A stretch of DNA of 64,000 bases from Agapanthus africanus (taxonomy: Eukaryota; Streptophyta; Magnoliopsida; Asparagales; Amaryllidaceae), in the NCBI GenBank assembly GCA_030015575.1, contig JASDDO010000028.1, positions 24,655,154 through 24,719,153 on the forward strand. Reading direction: 5' to 3'. The notes beneath the pieces were generated by a model. That model made no database searches and had not been told where the DNA came from. It was given only the letters and a program-made list of their open reading frames with translations. Shown here one piece after another: positions 34,809 through 46,190 of the stretch. A program made the position numbers and the translations under genes. Within the stretch, counting starts at the first letter, position 1. Every line of letters starts with the position of its first letter.

Positions 34809-35285
34809 CTAGTGATATTCAGAGTAGATTTCCGCCAACCGGGCCCAAGCTCCTGCAGCCCATTCCAGCCGATGCAACACGCGAACCCGGGACGCCATGG
34901 AAGCACCCAGCGCTCCGCCCTCCGTGCCCTGGCTCACGATGTACCTCTTTTGGAAGCACTCCAAAATGAGGGCCAAGGATCGGTCGTGCCTGGCCTTTGA
35001 GATGAGGCCGAGCATATAGATCGAGCGCACCTTGTCGAGCGCCTCGTCCAGCAACTCCTTGGAGAGGGGGTTGTACAACCCCGGGGACCTCCTCCAAATT
35101 GCGTACATTAGCAACTGTAGGAGGGGCGACCGCCGAGGGAGAAGCCGACCGACGTGACCCTCGAGGCGCTGAACAACACCCTGATACCTATCCCCAGCCA
35201 GGGACTGGTTATACATGAAGACGTCGTCGAAGATGATGATCTCTTCGATCGAATACATGGGACCGGTCATCCCAAAAAGCGACAC
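34809..35285 (-). CDS. Antisense ORF downstream of TA pol, 158 aa, unknown function
   Basis: An open frame on the opposite strand to gag-pol, between pol and where the 3' LTR would be. It starts at ATG 35285 and has mixed composition with no low-complexity bias (for example LLMYAIWRRSPGLYNPLSKE). I do not recognise a domain. Additional sense or antisense ORFs in this place are known from Tat-lineage elements such as maize Grande, so this may be such an accessory gene. Its start lies 36 bp from the OG insertion, so an upstream part could be missing. The 34606-34808 gap before it is AT-rich and otherwise empty. Confidence 0.4.
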   Translation of the reverse strand: MSLFGMTGPMYSIEEIIIFDDVFMYNQSLAGDRYQGVVQRLEGHVGRLLPRRSPLLQLLMYAIWRRSPGLYNPLSKELLDEALDKVRSIYMLGLISKARHDRSLALILECFQKRYIVSQGTEGGALGASMASRVRVLHRLEWAAGAWARLAEIYSEYH

Positions 35286-35394
35286 TGAAGAGTTGTCGTC
35301 TCCTTCTCTATTTATAACCTTGTTCCCTTATAAAAATAAAAAAGGAGGGAGAAAAAGAAAGAGGAAAAGAGATGAGAAAAATTCCCCTAATGGA

Positions 35395-37025
35395 GCATCA
35401 CGTGCCCACACGTGATGCGCCTTGGAGAAAAAATTATAGGCATTGCGCTTAACAAATAAGGCTGAAATTGAGCCTCACGTGTAGGCACATGAGCATCTAT
35501 ATACAAAGTATATAGGGGCCTTCCTAAAACAAATAACAGGGCCAGAGAAGTTCACGTGTCAGCACGTGATACTCTTTGTTGGGCTTAACTTCATGGGGGT
35601 CACGTGCCACACGTGACATTTCTGAACATCAGCTCACGTGCCGACACGTGATGCCTTTTCTCTGGGGCTGCTGCATATATGCAAACCAGTTTAATTCTAT
35701 GGAGGCTCACGTGCTACACGTGAGGGTTCCTAATCACCTTCTAAGATGATAGACTTAAATTCTAAATAAAAGGGATCAAAACCCTATTTGGAAAATATTT
35801 CCTTAGATCTTTCTAAACAAGATAGATTACGTTCTGTAAAACAGAGCACCGTTGGATTAAAAATCCAATGGTGATTAAAAATCACCAAGCTACAGAATAA
35901 GCTCTGTATGGGAAAATATTTCCCCAATCTTTCTAAACAAGAAAGATTACTCTCTGTAAAACAGAGCACCGTTAGATTAAAAAATCCAATGGTGATTATA
36001 AAATCACCTACCTACAGAAAAATTCTTTATGGGGAAATAGTTCCCTAATCTTATTAAAAACAAGAAAAATATCTTCTATAAACAAAAGTCTTTGGATCAA
36101 AGATCCAACGGTGGATAAAATCCCCAAATCAATTAAGATCTCTCAACGAGAGATTTTCTTAACTAAATCAACAAACTTGCTTCTACTATATAAAGGACCC
36201 AAGACTTCAAGTCTGAGAAGAGAGAGAGAGGAGACTCCCTATAAGATTTGAGAAACAAAAAGAAGAAGGAGTTCTCTTTTAAGAAAAGAAACCCTATGTA
36301 AGAAAAAAAGACCTAGAGATCATTTTATCTCCTCTTCGCCATTACAAGAGTTTAACTCTTCCAAAAAATAACTTTGTTCTTCCTCTGGTTGAGGTCTGCA
36401 GAAGTAGATCTCCCCACAAGTTGAGAATTTAAATCTCATCGGGAAGATTTTGTCATGCAGTCCCAAAACTTAGAGGAAAGAACTAAGTTTGAAGATTTAA
36501 TTCTTCCAAACGATATAGGAATTTAATTCCTCTGACAAAACTAGGGTTTAACCCTGCATAAAAAAAACAACTGAGATCAACCCACGTGATCCCTTAAAAC
36601 AAGTGCTTAGCACTTATAAAAACGGAATAAACCCAAAGACAGTCCCCGTTTTAGGGCGCCTCACGTGTTCCCACGTGACCCCCAAACAGTTACCTAACAC
36701 ATACATGGAAAAGAGAAAAATTTCAAAGATAGCGCTCACATTTTGAGAACCTTACGTGTTTGCACGTGAGCATTATATGAGTTAAAGGCTTAGCACTTAT
36801 AAAAAGAAGAGGAAATAAATCCAAGAAGGCAGTGCCCAACTCTGGAGCGCCTCACGTGTCCACACGTGATGGACATAAGATTTAAGTGTTTAACACTTAT
36901 ATATAGACGGGGATTTGAACCCAAGGGCACCACACCAACTTTCGGATGCCTCACGTGCCATACGTGAGCGTATCAATTTTCAATGTTTAACGCTACCTTG
37001 GTGTCTCACGTGGGAGCACGTGAGC
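35395..37025 (+). promoter_or_regulatory. CACGTG dyad arrays in OG LTR1
   Basis: Eleven blocks of TCACGTG-N2..6-CACGTGA type (starts near 35397, 35478, 35548, 35597, 35633, 35704, 36662, 36750, 36853, 36950 and 37005), a few with one decayed arm. They form two clusters around the TATA box at 36187. Each block is both a paired G-box and a hairpin. Confidence 0.6.
36187..36194 (+). promoter_or_regulatory. TATA box of OG LTR1
   Basis: TATATAAA in CTACTATATAAAGGACCC, identical in context to 48563-48570 in LTR2. Confidence 0.65.
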
Positions 37026-37384
37026 ACTGAGTATACATTAGCGTTTAACACTATAGGAAGCCGTCTTCAGCCCCAAATTGGCTAAGTCCTCTTGAGGTTA
37101 AAACGTCTTGGATCTCCAAATGGACTGAGCCTCTATGCTCATGACTTTTCAAACTAATTGATCAGAATGATGTCCATCACATATCTCCTAAGTTAATCTT
37201 AGTCTCCCAAAAATAACTAATAATTCTTAGATGGTCCACCATGATCCCTCCCATCAGTCTGAAATTTGGTTCAAGGGTACATCTCTCCATACCTCTGATA
37301 CATGTCGTTGTAATTCCTCAATATCTTCAGAGAGATGGAGGGTCCCGACAACCAACAGCTCTTGGGTGCACTCCCAAACCCATG

Positions 37385-37500
37385 AACACATTACAATGGA
37401 CTGTAATGTCCTTAAACTAGCTGTAGACCGCAACGTCCTTAAACTAAACCCTCATACCAAAAATGGTGATCTATGGACCGTAACGTCCTTAAACTAAAGC
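37385..37500 (+). repeat. GGAC-N6-GTCC-TTAAACT short tandem repeats (LTR1)
   Basis: Three to four units of a roughly 30-50-bp repeat, each with a GGAC...GTCC inverted pair followed by TTAAACTA. The same motif recurs at 49735-49965 in LTR2, at 47650-47735 and 54420-54480 in the 3' UTRs, and inverted in the 98-bp array at 1-500. Confidence 0.7.
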
Positions 37501-38056
37501 AATAGAGCCCAAATGCTCTTTTGTTGGGTCAGAATGATCCCAAAATCATGCTGAGTTGATCTCAGTCTAAAATTAGACTAACGTATCCTCAACAAACATT
37601 TAAGTTGATCTTATCTCAAACGAGAGTAACGATCCTTAAATTAACCTAAACCCAAATTTAAAAAAAATACGGATTTGGACTAATCCACGCCCTACGGGCG
37701 ACAACACAAATTAGTCTCCGTATACAATCCACGGGCAACCAAAAATAAAACAAACACACACGACACGAAGTGAACATCTGGAGCAGGAGAAAGTTGTTAT
37801 CGCTACGCGGTAACGTAATTAACTGTAGGGGCTTGCGCCTGCAGGGAAGAGCGTCCCCACAATCAAAAACCCTTCACAATGAGGAAGAATCTGACGAAGT
37901 CCGCTATAACGGTCGCATCCTTCCAAACCTCCGATACACGGTGCCATAAATCAACTTGGTATCTTCGGAGAGGTGGACAGATAAACCCAAATAGCATCTG
38001 CCCTAAAATTCAGGCAAGACGTTTGTCTTTCCCGGCCTTCGGCGGTAAACAGATTC

Positions 38057-38074
38057 TGGCAACCCGGTAGGACC
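38057..38074 (+). other. Primer-binding site, OG unit 1
   Basis: TGGCAACCCGGTAGGACC lies five bases after the LTR. Unit 2 has TGGCACGCCCGGTGGGAC at the same place, so this copy has mutated. The primer tRNA is not assigned. Confidence 0.65.
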
Positions 38075-38201
38075 TTTTCCTCTTTCTACTCCACACTTCG
38101 TGTGTCGTGTTCGCGAACGAATCATGGTTTAATATGGTTTCCCCTGGATTCGAGGTACTAAGATTTGGTGTCTTGCTCCTATGCAGAAGAGAAGAAGATC
38201 G

Positions 38202-39768
38202 ATGGTTTCCAAGTGTAACTGCAACAACAACTCTCACTCTGTCCCCGCCGGAGGAGTGACTTATGGGCCCCAAGAGGCCTCCATCTTTGCAATGCCAGTG
38301 GAACAGGTGACTCAGGCCACCACTGGACTGTTTTTTAGGACCATGCTCCCACCAATAAGCCTCAATGCCTCAATGCCATCACAAGAGGCTCCAAAGAAGT
38401 CGGTCTTTGATCGGCTCGCAACCACCACGGCCCCTCTCAATGGGTCATCCAAGTTTGCCGCCTCAGTCTTCGACAGGCTGAGCCTAAGCTCTAGTGGGCC
38501 CGCAAAGAGGCTCGCGATACCTGAAGGGGTTATCATGAAGCGGATAGCCATTCCAGCTCCGGCAGACAAAGTCATCAAAGGGGCTTCTCCTATTAAAGAA
38601 TCGGTATTCACAAGACTAGTCGTTCCAACTCCCACTTCGGGCGAAGTCACCAAGGACGTCGGTCTTTGACAGAATGACACCAACAACACCCCATCAGAGC
38701 AGAGGGCATGACGAAGTCACTCCGATGACAGAGGTGGTTCCGTCTGCACGGCATGCTCGACGTCGCCACTGGTGCCGAGTAAGGAAGGCTGGGGGCAGTT
38801 CCCCCTCTGGACTTACCCCGCCAGCTCTGATGGTGGAAATTGATGCTGCTATTCCAACTGGGAACAGTTTCGATCTGCTCAAGAGGGTGCGAAAGAACTC
38901 TCCAACCGTTGTACTGAAGAAGTCGCCTCCGCCTGTTGATAACACGGTGCAGGCGAAGCCGGAACAGCCCCCTCAGCGGTTGTCCTCCCGAATCCACAGA
39001 GTCTGGCGGAAAGTTTAGGATTCTGTGATCAACAAGGACTATTCTCGTCGACTGGAGAAAATGAAGGTTCGACAAGAGGGAAGTCGTCCCTCTAGCATGT
39101 AGCGAGGGACATCTCGGGCGCCTGTTGTAATAGCTCCTTCGGCTTTGGCCTCCCACAAAAAGAGAAGGCCTGAGAATTTCCCACCACCGGCGGCAAATAT
39201 CAAAGGCAGTGGACCCAAACGCCCCAAGTCTGGGGGTATGGTAGTACACACGATGTACATGGCTTCCGGGAAAGAGGAAAGTCGTATTTCCATGGGTCAT
39301 CGACCACTCACACGGTCTGTGACAAAACCTCAGGAGCAATAACAAAAGCTCCAAGAGATGTTGACAAGGATGGCCGCACTCACTGGGTAGAAAGAAAGCC
39401 CGGAAGTATCGTCGGAACAACGCCAGGAGCAGGAGACCGACACCGAATTCCTACGAAGGGTGCTTGAAAAGAAAGATAAAGAGGCCATGGAACAAGCAGA
39501 TACTATAAAACAAATGGCGTTTTTGTTCCAAGACATGGTAGGGATGATGATCCAGCCGGATCCTCTAGCCGAAGACCCTCTAATAATCATTGAAGACGAC
39601 AGAGGGGAGACCTCAAACCCTCCGCCGGCTTTATCAGCAGCCAAGAAGGAGACGATCTCCAAAGCTACCCTTGATGACTACATAGCTCAACAAATATGAG
39701 CTCATCAAGCGAACGAAGCGGCATGCCACGTTAGAACTGGGCGACCTTATCCAGGCTGGTACGAATAA
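38202..39768 (+). pseudogene. OG unit 1 ORF1 (N-terminal region before gag), broken
   Basis: It starts at ATG 38202 with a Cys/Asn-rich N-terminus. Repeated motifs of the form S-V-F-x-R-L follow (KKSVFDRLA, ASVFDRLS, ESVFTRLV), then a Lys/Arg-rich segment and a charged coiled-coil-like stretch (EKKDKEAMEQADTIKQMA, about 39465). Frameshift near 38670 and stops near 39018 and 39400 break it. It ends at TAA 39766-39768, a stop shared in frame with unit 2 (52344-52346). Function unknown. An extra ORF before gag is known in Ogre-type elements. Confidence 0.7.
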
Positions 39769-42154
39769 ATTAAGTACCCGCCAGGATATACGATCCCCAA
39801 ATTCCATGTGTATAAGGGGACGGGCAAGCCGCACCAACATGCTGCTCAATTCAGAGCTTTGTGCGGTAATACCGGGGGTGATGACAAACTGTTGCTTCGC
39901 CAGTTTGTCGGCAGCTTGTCAGAGATGGCATTTGAATGGTACTCCGAGCTTCCAAATGACTATGTTAAGACATTTACGGAGATGGAACTACTGTTCACAC
40001 AGCGGTTCGCAACCGCAAGCGAGCGCACCCCAATCACGGCATTAATCAACGCCAGTGTGAAGCCGGGAGATACCTGGGTTCAATACGTAATTCGGTGGCG
40101 TAACCTATGGTCAAAGTGTGAACAGCGCATAAAAGAGGCTCCTCCTGTGGGCATGTTTGTGGGGACCCTTGATCCTCAGGAAACTATATCGCAGTTTATG
40201 ATGTTCTTCAAGCCGACCACCTTCCAGGCCTTGATTGACAAATTGGCCCAAATGGACCAGATGGTCCATAGGCCGTCCTCTTCAAAGACAGATCTACAGA
40301 ATGAAAAGGGTAAAGGGAAAGCGACCTTCGTCGCCAACGTTAAAAAAAACCGAGTGACCCGAAACCGGTAGCTCGCCAAAACAACAAACCAAGATCTCTC
40401 GAAGAAAATTTGAGACGTCCTTACTCGTTCCCCAGGGATAAAACGAGGAGACTATTTGAACTGGCAGTGCGCAACAGGCTCATCACTCTGCCGGATCCGA
40501 GACGTCCACTGCAACCGGACGACGTCAACAATCCCAATTACTGCCCCTACCACCGAATAGTGGGCCACCAATCGAAAATTTCTACGTCTTCAAAAACTGG
40601 GTTGAAGACCAGTACCAATAGGGCAAGTTCGCGCTGTCCGAAAACTGGAAGGTAAACCCGCCACAACAGCACGCTCCTAAAAAGGTGGATACGCCAGGGA
40701 CATCATGCTCATTTGTAGAGGAAGCTCCGTGGGAAGTTGTCCTTTTGGCTAAAACTAAAAGAATGCTGAAGGATCTTCAAGCATGTCCGGCAATTAGGTG
40801 GAAAAGCCCGCTGGATCCTGAGATTTTTGACGGAATGCTGAAACCGTGTCCAACGCCGAAAGTTGGTAACGATGGGCAAAACCTTCAGGCCAAGCCTCTG
40901 AAGTCTTCAAAGAAAAAGAAGAAAGCCAAGAAGCCCATGCAGCTCGACGGCAATCGTACGGATCTGCAAAAATACATCGATGCACTGGAGGAATACAACC
41001 AAGAGGCATGGACCCTAGTCACACTGGAAGAATTTTTCAAGCATGTTCTTGAGAGCGGAAACAGTGACATTAATGAAGGAGACAATTCTTCAGAAGAACC
41101 CGAGAATTATGTGGCGAGTTGCCACATGATCTCTCACTCGTCGATAAATGGCAAAGAAGCTCCTGACGTAGAGAAACTGGGGGCAGATCCAGAACTAAAA
41201 TTCATGGAACCGTTAGATGACCTGATCAACAAGCTGTTGAAAGAAGCCCTCCAAAAGAGCAAAGCTAACAGAGGACGTGAAGAGGCCCTATACGAAAAGG
41301 CCAAGCATCAGCGTCAAGCTGAAGAAACTTCGGTAATGAGAAGTCATAAAATACCCCAACCGGATCGAAGCACACCTGCCACCAGCAAGAGCAGAATCAA
41401 GGTAGGGAATCAGTTCACCAAAGCTCTATCAATGGGAATGAAGCTGACACCTTTCTAAGGAAATACTCCTGGGAGTACGTGCCCCGACGAAGCGAATGTA
41501 CATCCGAACTACTACTTATACCATCGGAAGGTCACGCACCCTACCGAAGAGTGCAATGCCTTCAAGAAGTGGTGGCAGGGATACGTTGCTCATCGACAAC
41601 GCTTCAAGCGAATGAAGCGCAAAGCCCGTAGGGAACAGAGAAGCGCGACAAACGAGCATGAAGGAACAGCCGGTAACTGTCCTGTGGTTGATGCCATCCC
41701 AACAAAAGGGAAATCTCAAATTCTTACCTTCGGGAGTGATTCGGACGAGGAAATGGCCCTTGGCCCTCTCTTCAAGGAATCCACCCCTGGAAAAGAAGAA
41801 AAGATGAGGAACTGTGAGAACATTTAGCTGCGTAACCGTACGTTGCCTGAAAAGAATCTCGGACCATCAAACAAAGGTTCGTGCAAGAAAGACAAGGGGA
41901 AGGAAAAAGTCTCTGAAGAGATTTTCCTCGATGATAGAGTCGCCAAAGAGCTCACAGCCAAGAACCCGCCCAATAAGAACAAGGTGGATTACAATGCCCT
42001 AGCACATCTGAGGAAAATACCCTCACAATTGAGTATTTTGGATGCCCTTCTCCTATCTAAAGAGGCACGAGATTCCCTGATCAAGGCGTTACAAGAGCCC
42101 GACCAGTTTCAAGCCTTCCTTGCAGAAGAAAAGATGAAGAACGGGTTGGAATAA
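39769..42154 (+). pseudogene. OG unit 1 gag
   Basis: The retrotransposon gag core begins at TIPKFHVYKGTGKPHQH (about 39790) and contains FEWYSELPNDYVKTF and WRNLWSKCEQRI (to 40371). No ATG stands at the start of this domain. A zinc-knuckle variant C-x2-H-x4-H with the final Cys lost lies near 40540, and a second variant (YLYHRKVTHPTEEC) near 41510. An acidic, Lys-rich C-terminal region continues to 42154. Frameshifts near 40375 and 40660 and stops near 41457 and 41826 break the frame. Confidence 0.78.
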
Positions 42155-42768
42155 GTCTATACGGCTGACATCACCTTCAGCGATGAAGACCTCCTTCTCG
42201 GAACGTGTGAGCACAACCGTCCGTTGTATGTAACCGGGTATTATCACGATATCATGATAGGGAAGATCTTGGTCGACAACGGGTTCTCCGTCAACCTTCT
42301 CAATGTAAGAGTGTTGAAGGAGATTTGCATGAATGTGCAGCACCTAGCTCGAGATAAAATTACCATCTCCGGTTTTGACTCCCAATCATCACAAATGCTC
42401 GGGTCTGTAATACTGACATTACACTTCGGGCTGCTCGTCACTGACATCAAGTTCCATGTCATTGACACCAAGACTTGCTACAACGCTTTGCTCGGCAGGC
42501 CTTGGTTACATGAGTACAACATCATCCCTTCTACACAACATCAGTGTATGAAGTATTTCAAGGATGGCCTCGAGTACACAGTGACAGTGGAGTTGAACCC
42601 ATTCTCCGTAAATGAAGTCCGCAAATATGAAGACGCCAAGTACTTCTTACCAGAATTTGAAGACATGGAAAGATGTCGCAAACCGGAGAATAAACATAAA
42701 GCCATCGCCACTATCCTGATATTTGGAAGCGATACCGAGGAGGATGCGATACTGAGGAGGATGAAGAG
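42155..42768 (+). pseudogene. OG unit 1 aspartic protease, altered active site
   Basis: The frame from about 42160 contains the protease. The active site reads L-V-D-N-G-F-S-V-N-L-L (about 42270), where lineage relatives have D-D-G or D-S-G followed by S/A. The second conserved block is YNALLGRPWLHEYN (about 42480). The catalytic Asp remains, but the Asn and Phe substitutions suggest decay. It leads into an acidic linker. Confidence 0.75.
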
Positions 42769-44332
42769 ATGGTCTACTCGGGACAACCCCAAGGCAACAG
42801 GCCAGGACCATCTACTCCTATTCTGGTCTTTGGCAGTGATTCTGAGGATGAGACCAACACAGTGTTCTCCGTCTGCCCGTCAATGCAAACCTTTGCTGGA
42901 GCTGGCCAGAGTTTACAAATTACCCTGGTTCCGTATAGGCATTACAAAGAACTTGATGCACTTAATACGTACAACGTACAAGAGCTGCAGACCTTCTACG
43001 ACCTTCCTAAGCAAAAAGGTGAAAAGTCGATCCTTTTCTACCAATCCCCGGAGACTAAAGGGGAAAAAGAAGTCTGGCATGGTGCCGAACCTGCGCTCGA
43101 CAGGCTTCAACCAATTCGTCCACCCAAATACTACGCACAGGGACTAAAAAGGCTATTGAGACGCCAAAGCGTACCCTTCAAACAGACTGCTCGACAAGCC
43201 CAGTTCTATAACAAGATTTGGGACGTTCCTCGGACTCAGCAGAAGATGTCCAACAGGAGAATGGAGACAACTAGACTTGGATACGTTCGGTATAAGAAAC
43301 TAAAGCGGTTCCATGGCTGCCATGTCATAAATAACTCCGGTGGAGAAGCAAATGCATTTCCAGATTGCGTTGATGTCGAACCAGAGCGAGATCCCGCCGT
43401 GAGAATACCAAATCCGTCATTCGAAGAACAGATTGACAACATGATAAGAGAAGCGGATCAAAAGGTTCGGGATGACCATAGCCGCGAAATGACCATTACG
43501 AGAAAGCCAGGACGCAGTGTATCATTCAGCAGGCTACGAAAGGAGAAGACGACGATGCCCTTCACCCTCAGCCTGTTGTGCGCTCTCGCGGCAAGGAAAA
43601 AGTCCGACGCAGAAGCAATGACAAGATCAAGAACGGGGACGGCGTTAAAAGACAGCGAAGCGGATCCAAGAAGCCCCGCGGACGAGAAAAAGTCAGCTGG
43701 AACCCGTCTTTTATGAAGAAGATGGGTCGGGAGTACTCATTCCCTCAAGACAAAACATGGAAAATATTCAACCTTGTCATGAAGCATCAAATGATGACGC
43801 TCCCGGAGTCTCGATACCCGAAAAGATAAACGAGGTCCATCATCTGGATTATTGCTCCTACCACCGAGTAGTGGGACATCCTCTTGAAGACTTCTTCACC
43901 TTCAAACACTGGGTTGAAGATCACTATCAGCAAGGCAGGTTTGCTCTATTCGACAGTTGGAGGGTAGCCCAGCTACGAAATCATAAGCCGAAAGCAACCT
44001 ATACTACAAGGGAAAGTCTAGATCAACATCGAGCTTGGAAACGAACTCGTACCTGTCACGCGATAACATTCTCAAAGGAGGAGGAACATGAGAATATGGA
44101 TGACCTCTCCCATTGCTTTGCAAATGAAGATGAAGACGAGGTGATCTCAGAATTTCCATCGGCACCAAAGGAGCTGGAAGATGGGATACATACCATGGCG
44201 GACAACCTGAAAAAAATCGACTTGAGGATGGCAGACGAGCCAAGGCCAACGTTCGTCAGTGAGCTGCTGTCTGAGAAACAGGTGGCCACGTTAAAAGACA
44301 TGCTTATGCAGTATAAATACTGTTTCGCATAG
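42769..44332 (+). pseudogene. OG unit 1 protease-RT linker with a gag-like module
   Basis: A long region between protease and RT. It is charged, with an acidic FGSDSEDET patch. Near 43705-43965 it carries YSFPQDKTWKIF...YCSYHRVVGHPLED...FKHWVEDHYQQGRF, which parallels the gag zinc-knuckle region near 40420-40650 in order and spacing. This looks like a duplicated C-x2-H-x4-H module. Frameshift near 43720. Confidence 0.6.
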
Positions 44333-45189
44333 AACTATTTCGAGATGCTTAGATCCAGAGATAGCTGTGCATAAACTGGCGATATCACCGGACGTTAATC
44401 CAGTCAAACAGGCGCCAAGAAGAATGCGGCTCGAGCTTGAGATGAGTATCAATGCCGAAGTCAAGAAGCCGATCGACTCTGGTTTCATCCAAGAAGCTCA
44501 ATACCCTGACTGGATCGCCAATATCGTTCGAGTAATGAAGAAAAATGGGACAGTACGTATCTGTGTAGATTTTCGGGATTTCAATAAAGCTTGTCCGAAA
44601 GATGACTTCCCAGTGCCCATTACCGAGCTGATGATCGATAACACATCCACCCATGAAGTCTTCTCCTTCATGGACGGATCCTCAGGGTACAACCAAATCA
44701 AGATGCATCCTGAAGACCAAAAGCACACCGCTGGGCATATTTTGCTACAAAGTGATGCCCTTTGGTCAAAAGAACACTGACGCCACCTACCAGAGGGCCA
44801 TGAAAAAGATCTTTGATGACCTCATACACGAAATTATCGAATGTTATATTAACGACCTTGTGGTGAAAAGCAAATCGTACGAGGAGCACTGGGAGCATCT
44901 GAAGATAGTGTTCCAGCGCCTTCGGAAGTACAACCTGAAGATGAACCCTCTGAAATGCGCGTTTGGTGTTTCCTTAGGCAAATTCCTAGGATTCATCGTA
45001 CGACACCGGGGCATCGAAATAGACCCGTCAAAGATCAAGGCGATTATGGAAATGCCTTCGCCAAGAACTCTCAAGCAACTGCGGTCTCTCCAAGGAAACC
45101 TCGCGTATATCCGGCGGTTCATAGTTAACCTCTCCGGCAAATGCCGCCCCTACAGTCATATAATGAAGAAGGGGACCCCATTCGTTTAG
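44333..45189 (+). pseudogene. OG unit 1 reverse transcriptase, frameshifted, catalytic box altered
   Basis: Primer-grip and palm motifs are present: RICVDFRDFNKACPKDDFPVP (about 44560) and FMDGSSGYNQIKMH (44670). A frameshift near 44745 follows, then MPFGQKNTDATYQRAM. The Y-x-D-D box reads Y-I-N-D (44844-44855, TAT ATT AAC GAC), so the first catalytic Asp is Asn. FGVSLGKFLGFIV closes the palm/thumb. A TAG at 45187 ends this frame. Not active. Confidence 0.82.
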
Positions 45190-46190
45190 GATCGTAAATG
45201 CCAAAGCGCACTGGACGAAATCAAGCAATATCTGCAGAACCCGCCGGTACTGACCGCTCCAGTCAAGGGAAAGCCCCTCATCCTGTACACAACAGCCCTT
45301 GAAGATTCTTTAGGCGCGCTATGGGCATAAGTGAACGACCATGGGAAGGAGAGAGCTTTCTACTATTTGAGTCGAGTTCTCCTGGGGGCAGAAAACAATT
45401 ACTCCCCCATCGAAAAGCATTGCCTGGCATTAATCTTCGCGGTAACGAAGCTCCGATATTACGCCTTGGCACATGAGGTCCATCTTATATCAAAGGTGGA
45501 TCCTCTCAAATATTTGATGTCAAGAGCCATACTAATGGGAATGCTTGCCAAATGGGCCCTCCTCTTGATGGAGTTCTCGATAGTATATCAACCCCTCAAG
45601 GCAATAAAAGGCCAGGCCATCGCCGACTTTCTAGCTGAGCGTCCGATACCCGCCTACTCTCCCTTAAATTGCGAATTGCCGGACGAACACGCGTTTGCCG
45701 CAATCGACGGGGAGAAAGAAAGGAGTGATACCCGATGGGAACTCTACTTCGATGGAGCGTCCTCCTTGAAGAAGCGAAAGCACAACACCCCCATGATTAA
45801 AGCCGGGATGGGCCTTATCTTCGTGACTCCGCAAGGAGGGATAATGCGGTTCGCCCTTTCATTAACAAAGCTGAGAACAAACAATGAGGCTGAGTATGAA
45901 GCTTTGATAGCAGGTCTTGAGATTGCTGTTGACATGGGGATCGAAATCCTCCTCATATATGGAGACTCCCAGCTGGTCGTTAGCCAAGTAAATGGCGACT
46001 ATCAGACGTGTAAGCCCGAGCTGGTAAAATATAGCAAAAGAGTGCAGCAATTACTAACTCAAATCCCCTCTTACGTCCTGGAAAGCATACCGTGGATGGA
46101 AAATAGCAAGGCAGATGCATTAGCCAAGCTCGCTAAAGAACTGGCCGACGAAAACCTAGATGATGTAAGGATCATTATGCAAAGCCGCCG
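45190..46190 (+). pseudogene. OG unit 1 RNase H and Tat-type second RNase H
   Basis: The first RNase H-like domain continues from RT (YYLSRVLLGAENNYSPIEKH, about 45360; ALIFAVTKLRYYALAHEV). The second RNase H begins near 45735, with ELYFDGASS (Asp), NNEAEYEALIAGLEIA (Glu), IYGDSQLVVSQV (Asp) and ENSKADALAKLA (Asp), so all catalytic acidic positions are present. A stop near 45330 precedes the open frame of 407 codons that contains both halves. Confidence 0.82.

Larger units (their letters stand above)
28168..35320 (+). mobile_element. TA: Tat/Retand-like Ty3/gypsy element, plus strand, 3' end missing
   Basis: It has a 5' LTR, PBS, gag, protease, RT, RNase H, a second RNase H of the Tat type, integrase and an antisense ORF. 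A second RNase H before integrase is the hallmark of the Tat lineage. It is GC-rich relative to its neighbours. The OG LTR begins at 35321 and the 3' LTR of TA is not seen, so OG probably inserted into TA. Stops and one integrase frameshift make it inactive. Confidence 0.88.
35321..38051 (+). mobile_element. OG LTR1 (5' LTR of unit 1)
   Basis: It begins TGTTCCCTTATAAAA, close to the minus-strand start of the LTR at 2757, and ends GGCGGTAAACA before the PBS. The left flank AACCT is the presumed target site. It contains six CACGTG dyads at 35395-35725, a palindrome chain (35750-36560), TATA at 36187-36194, five more dyads (36655-37025), GGAC-GTCC repeats (37385-37500) and a conserved 3' part. 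Length 2731 bp. Confidence 0.85.
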
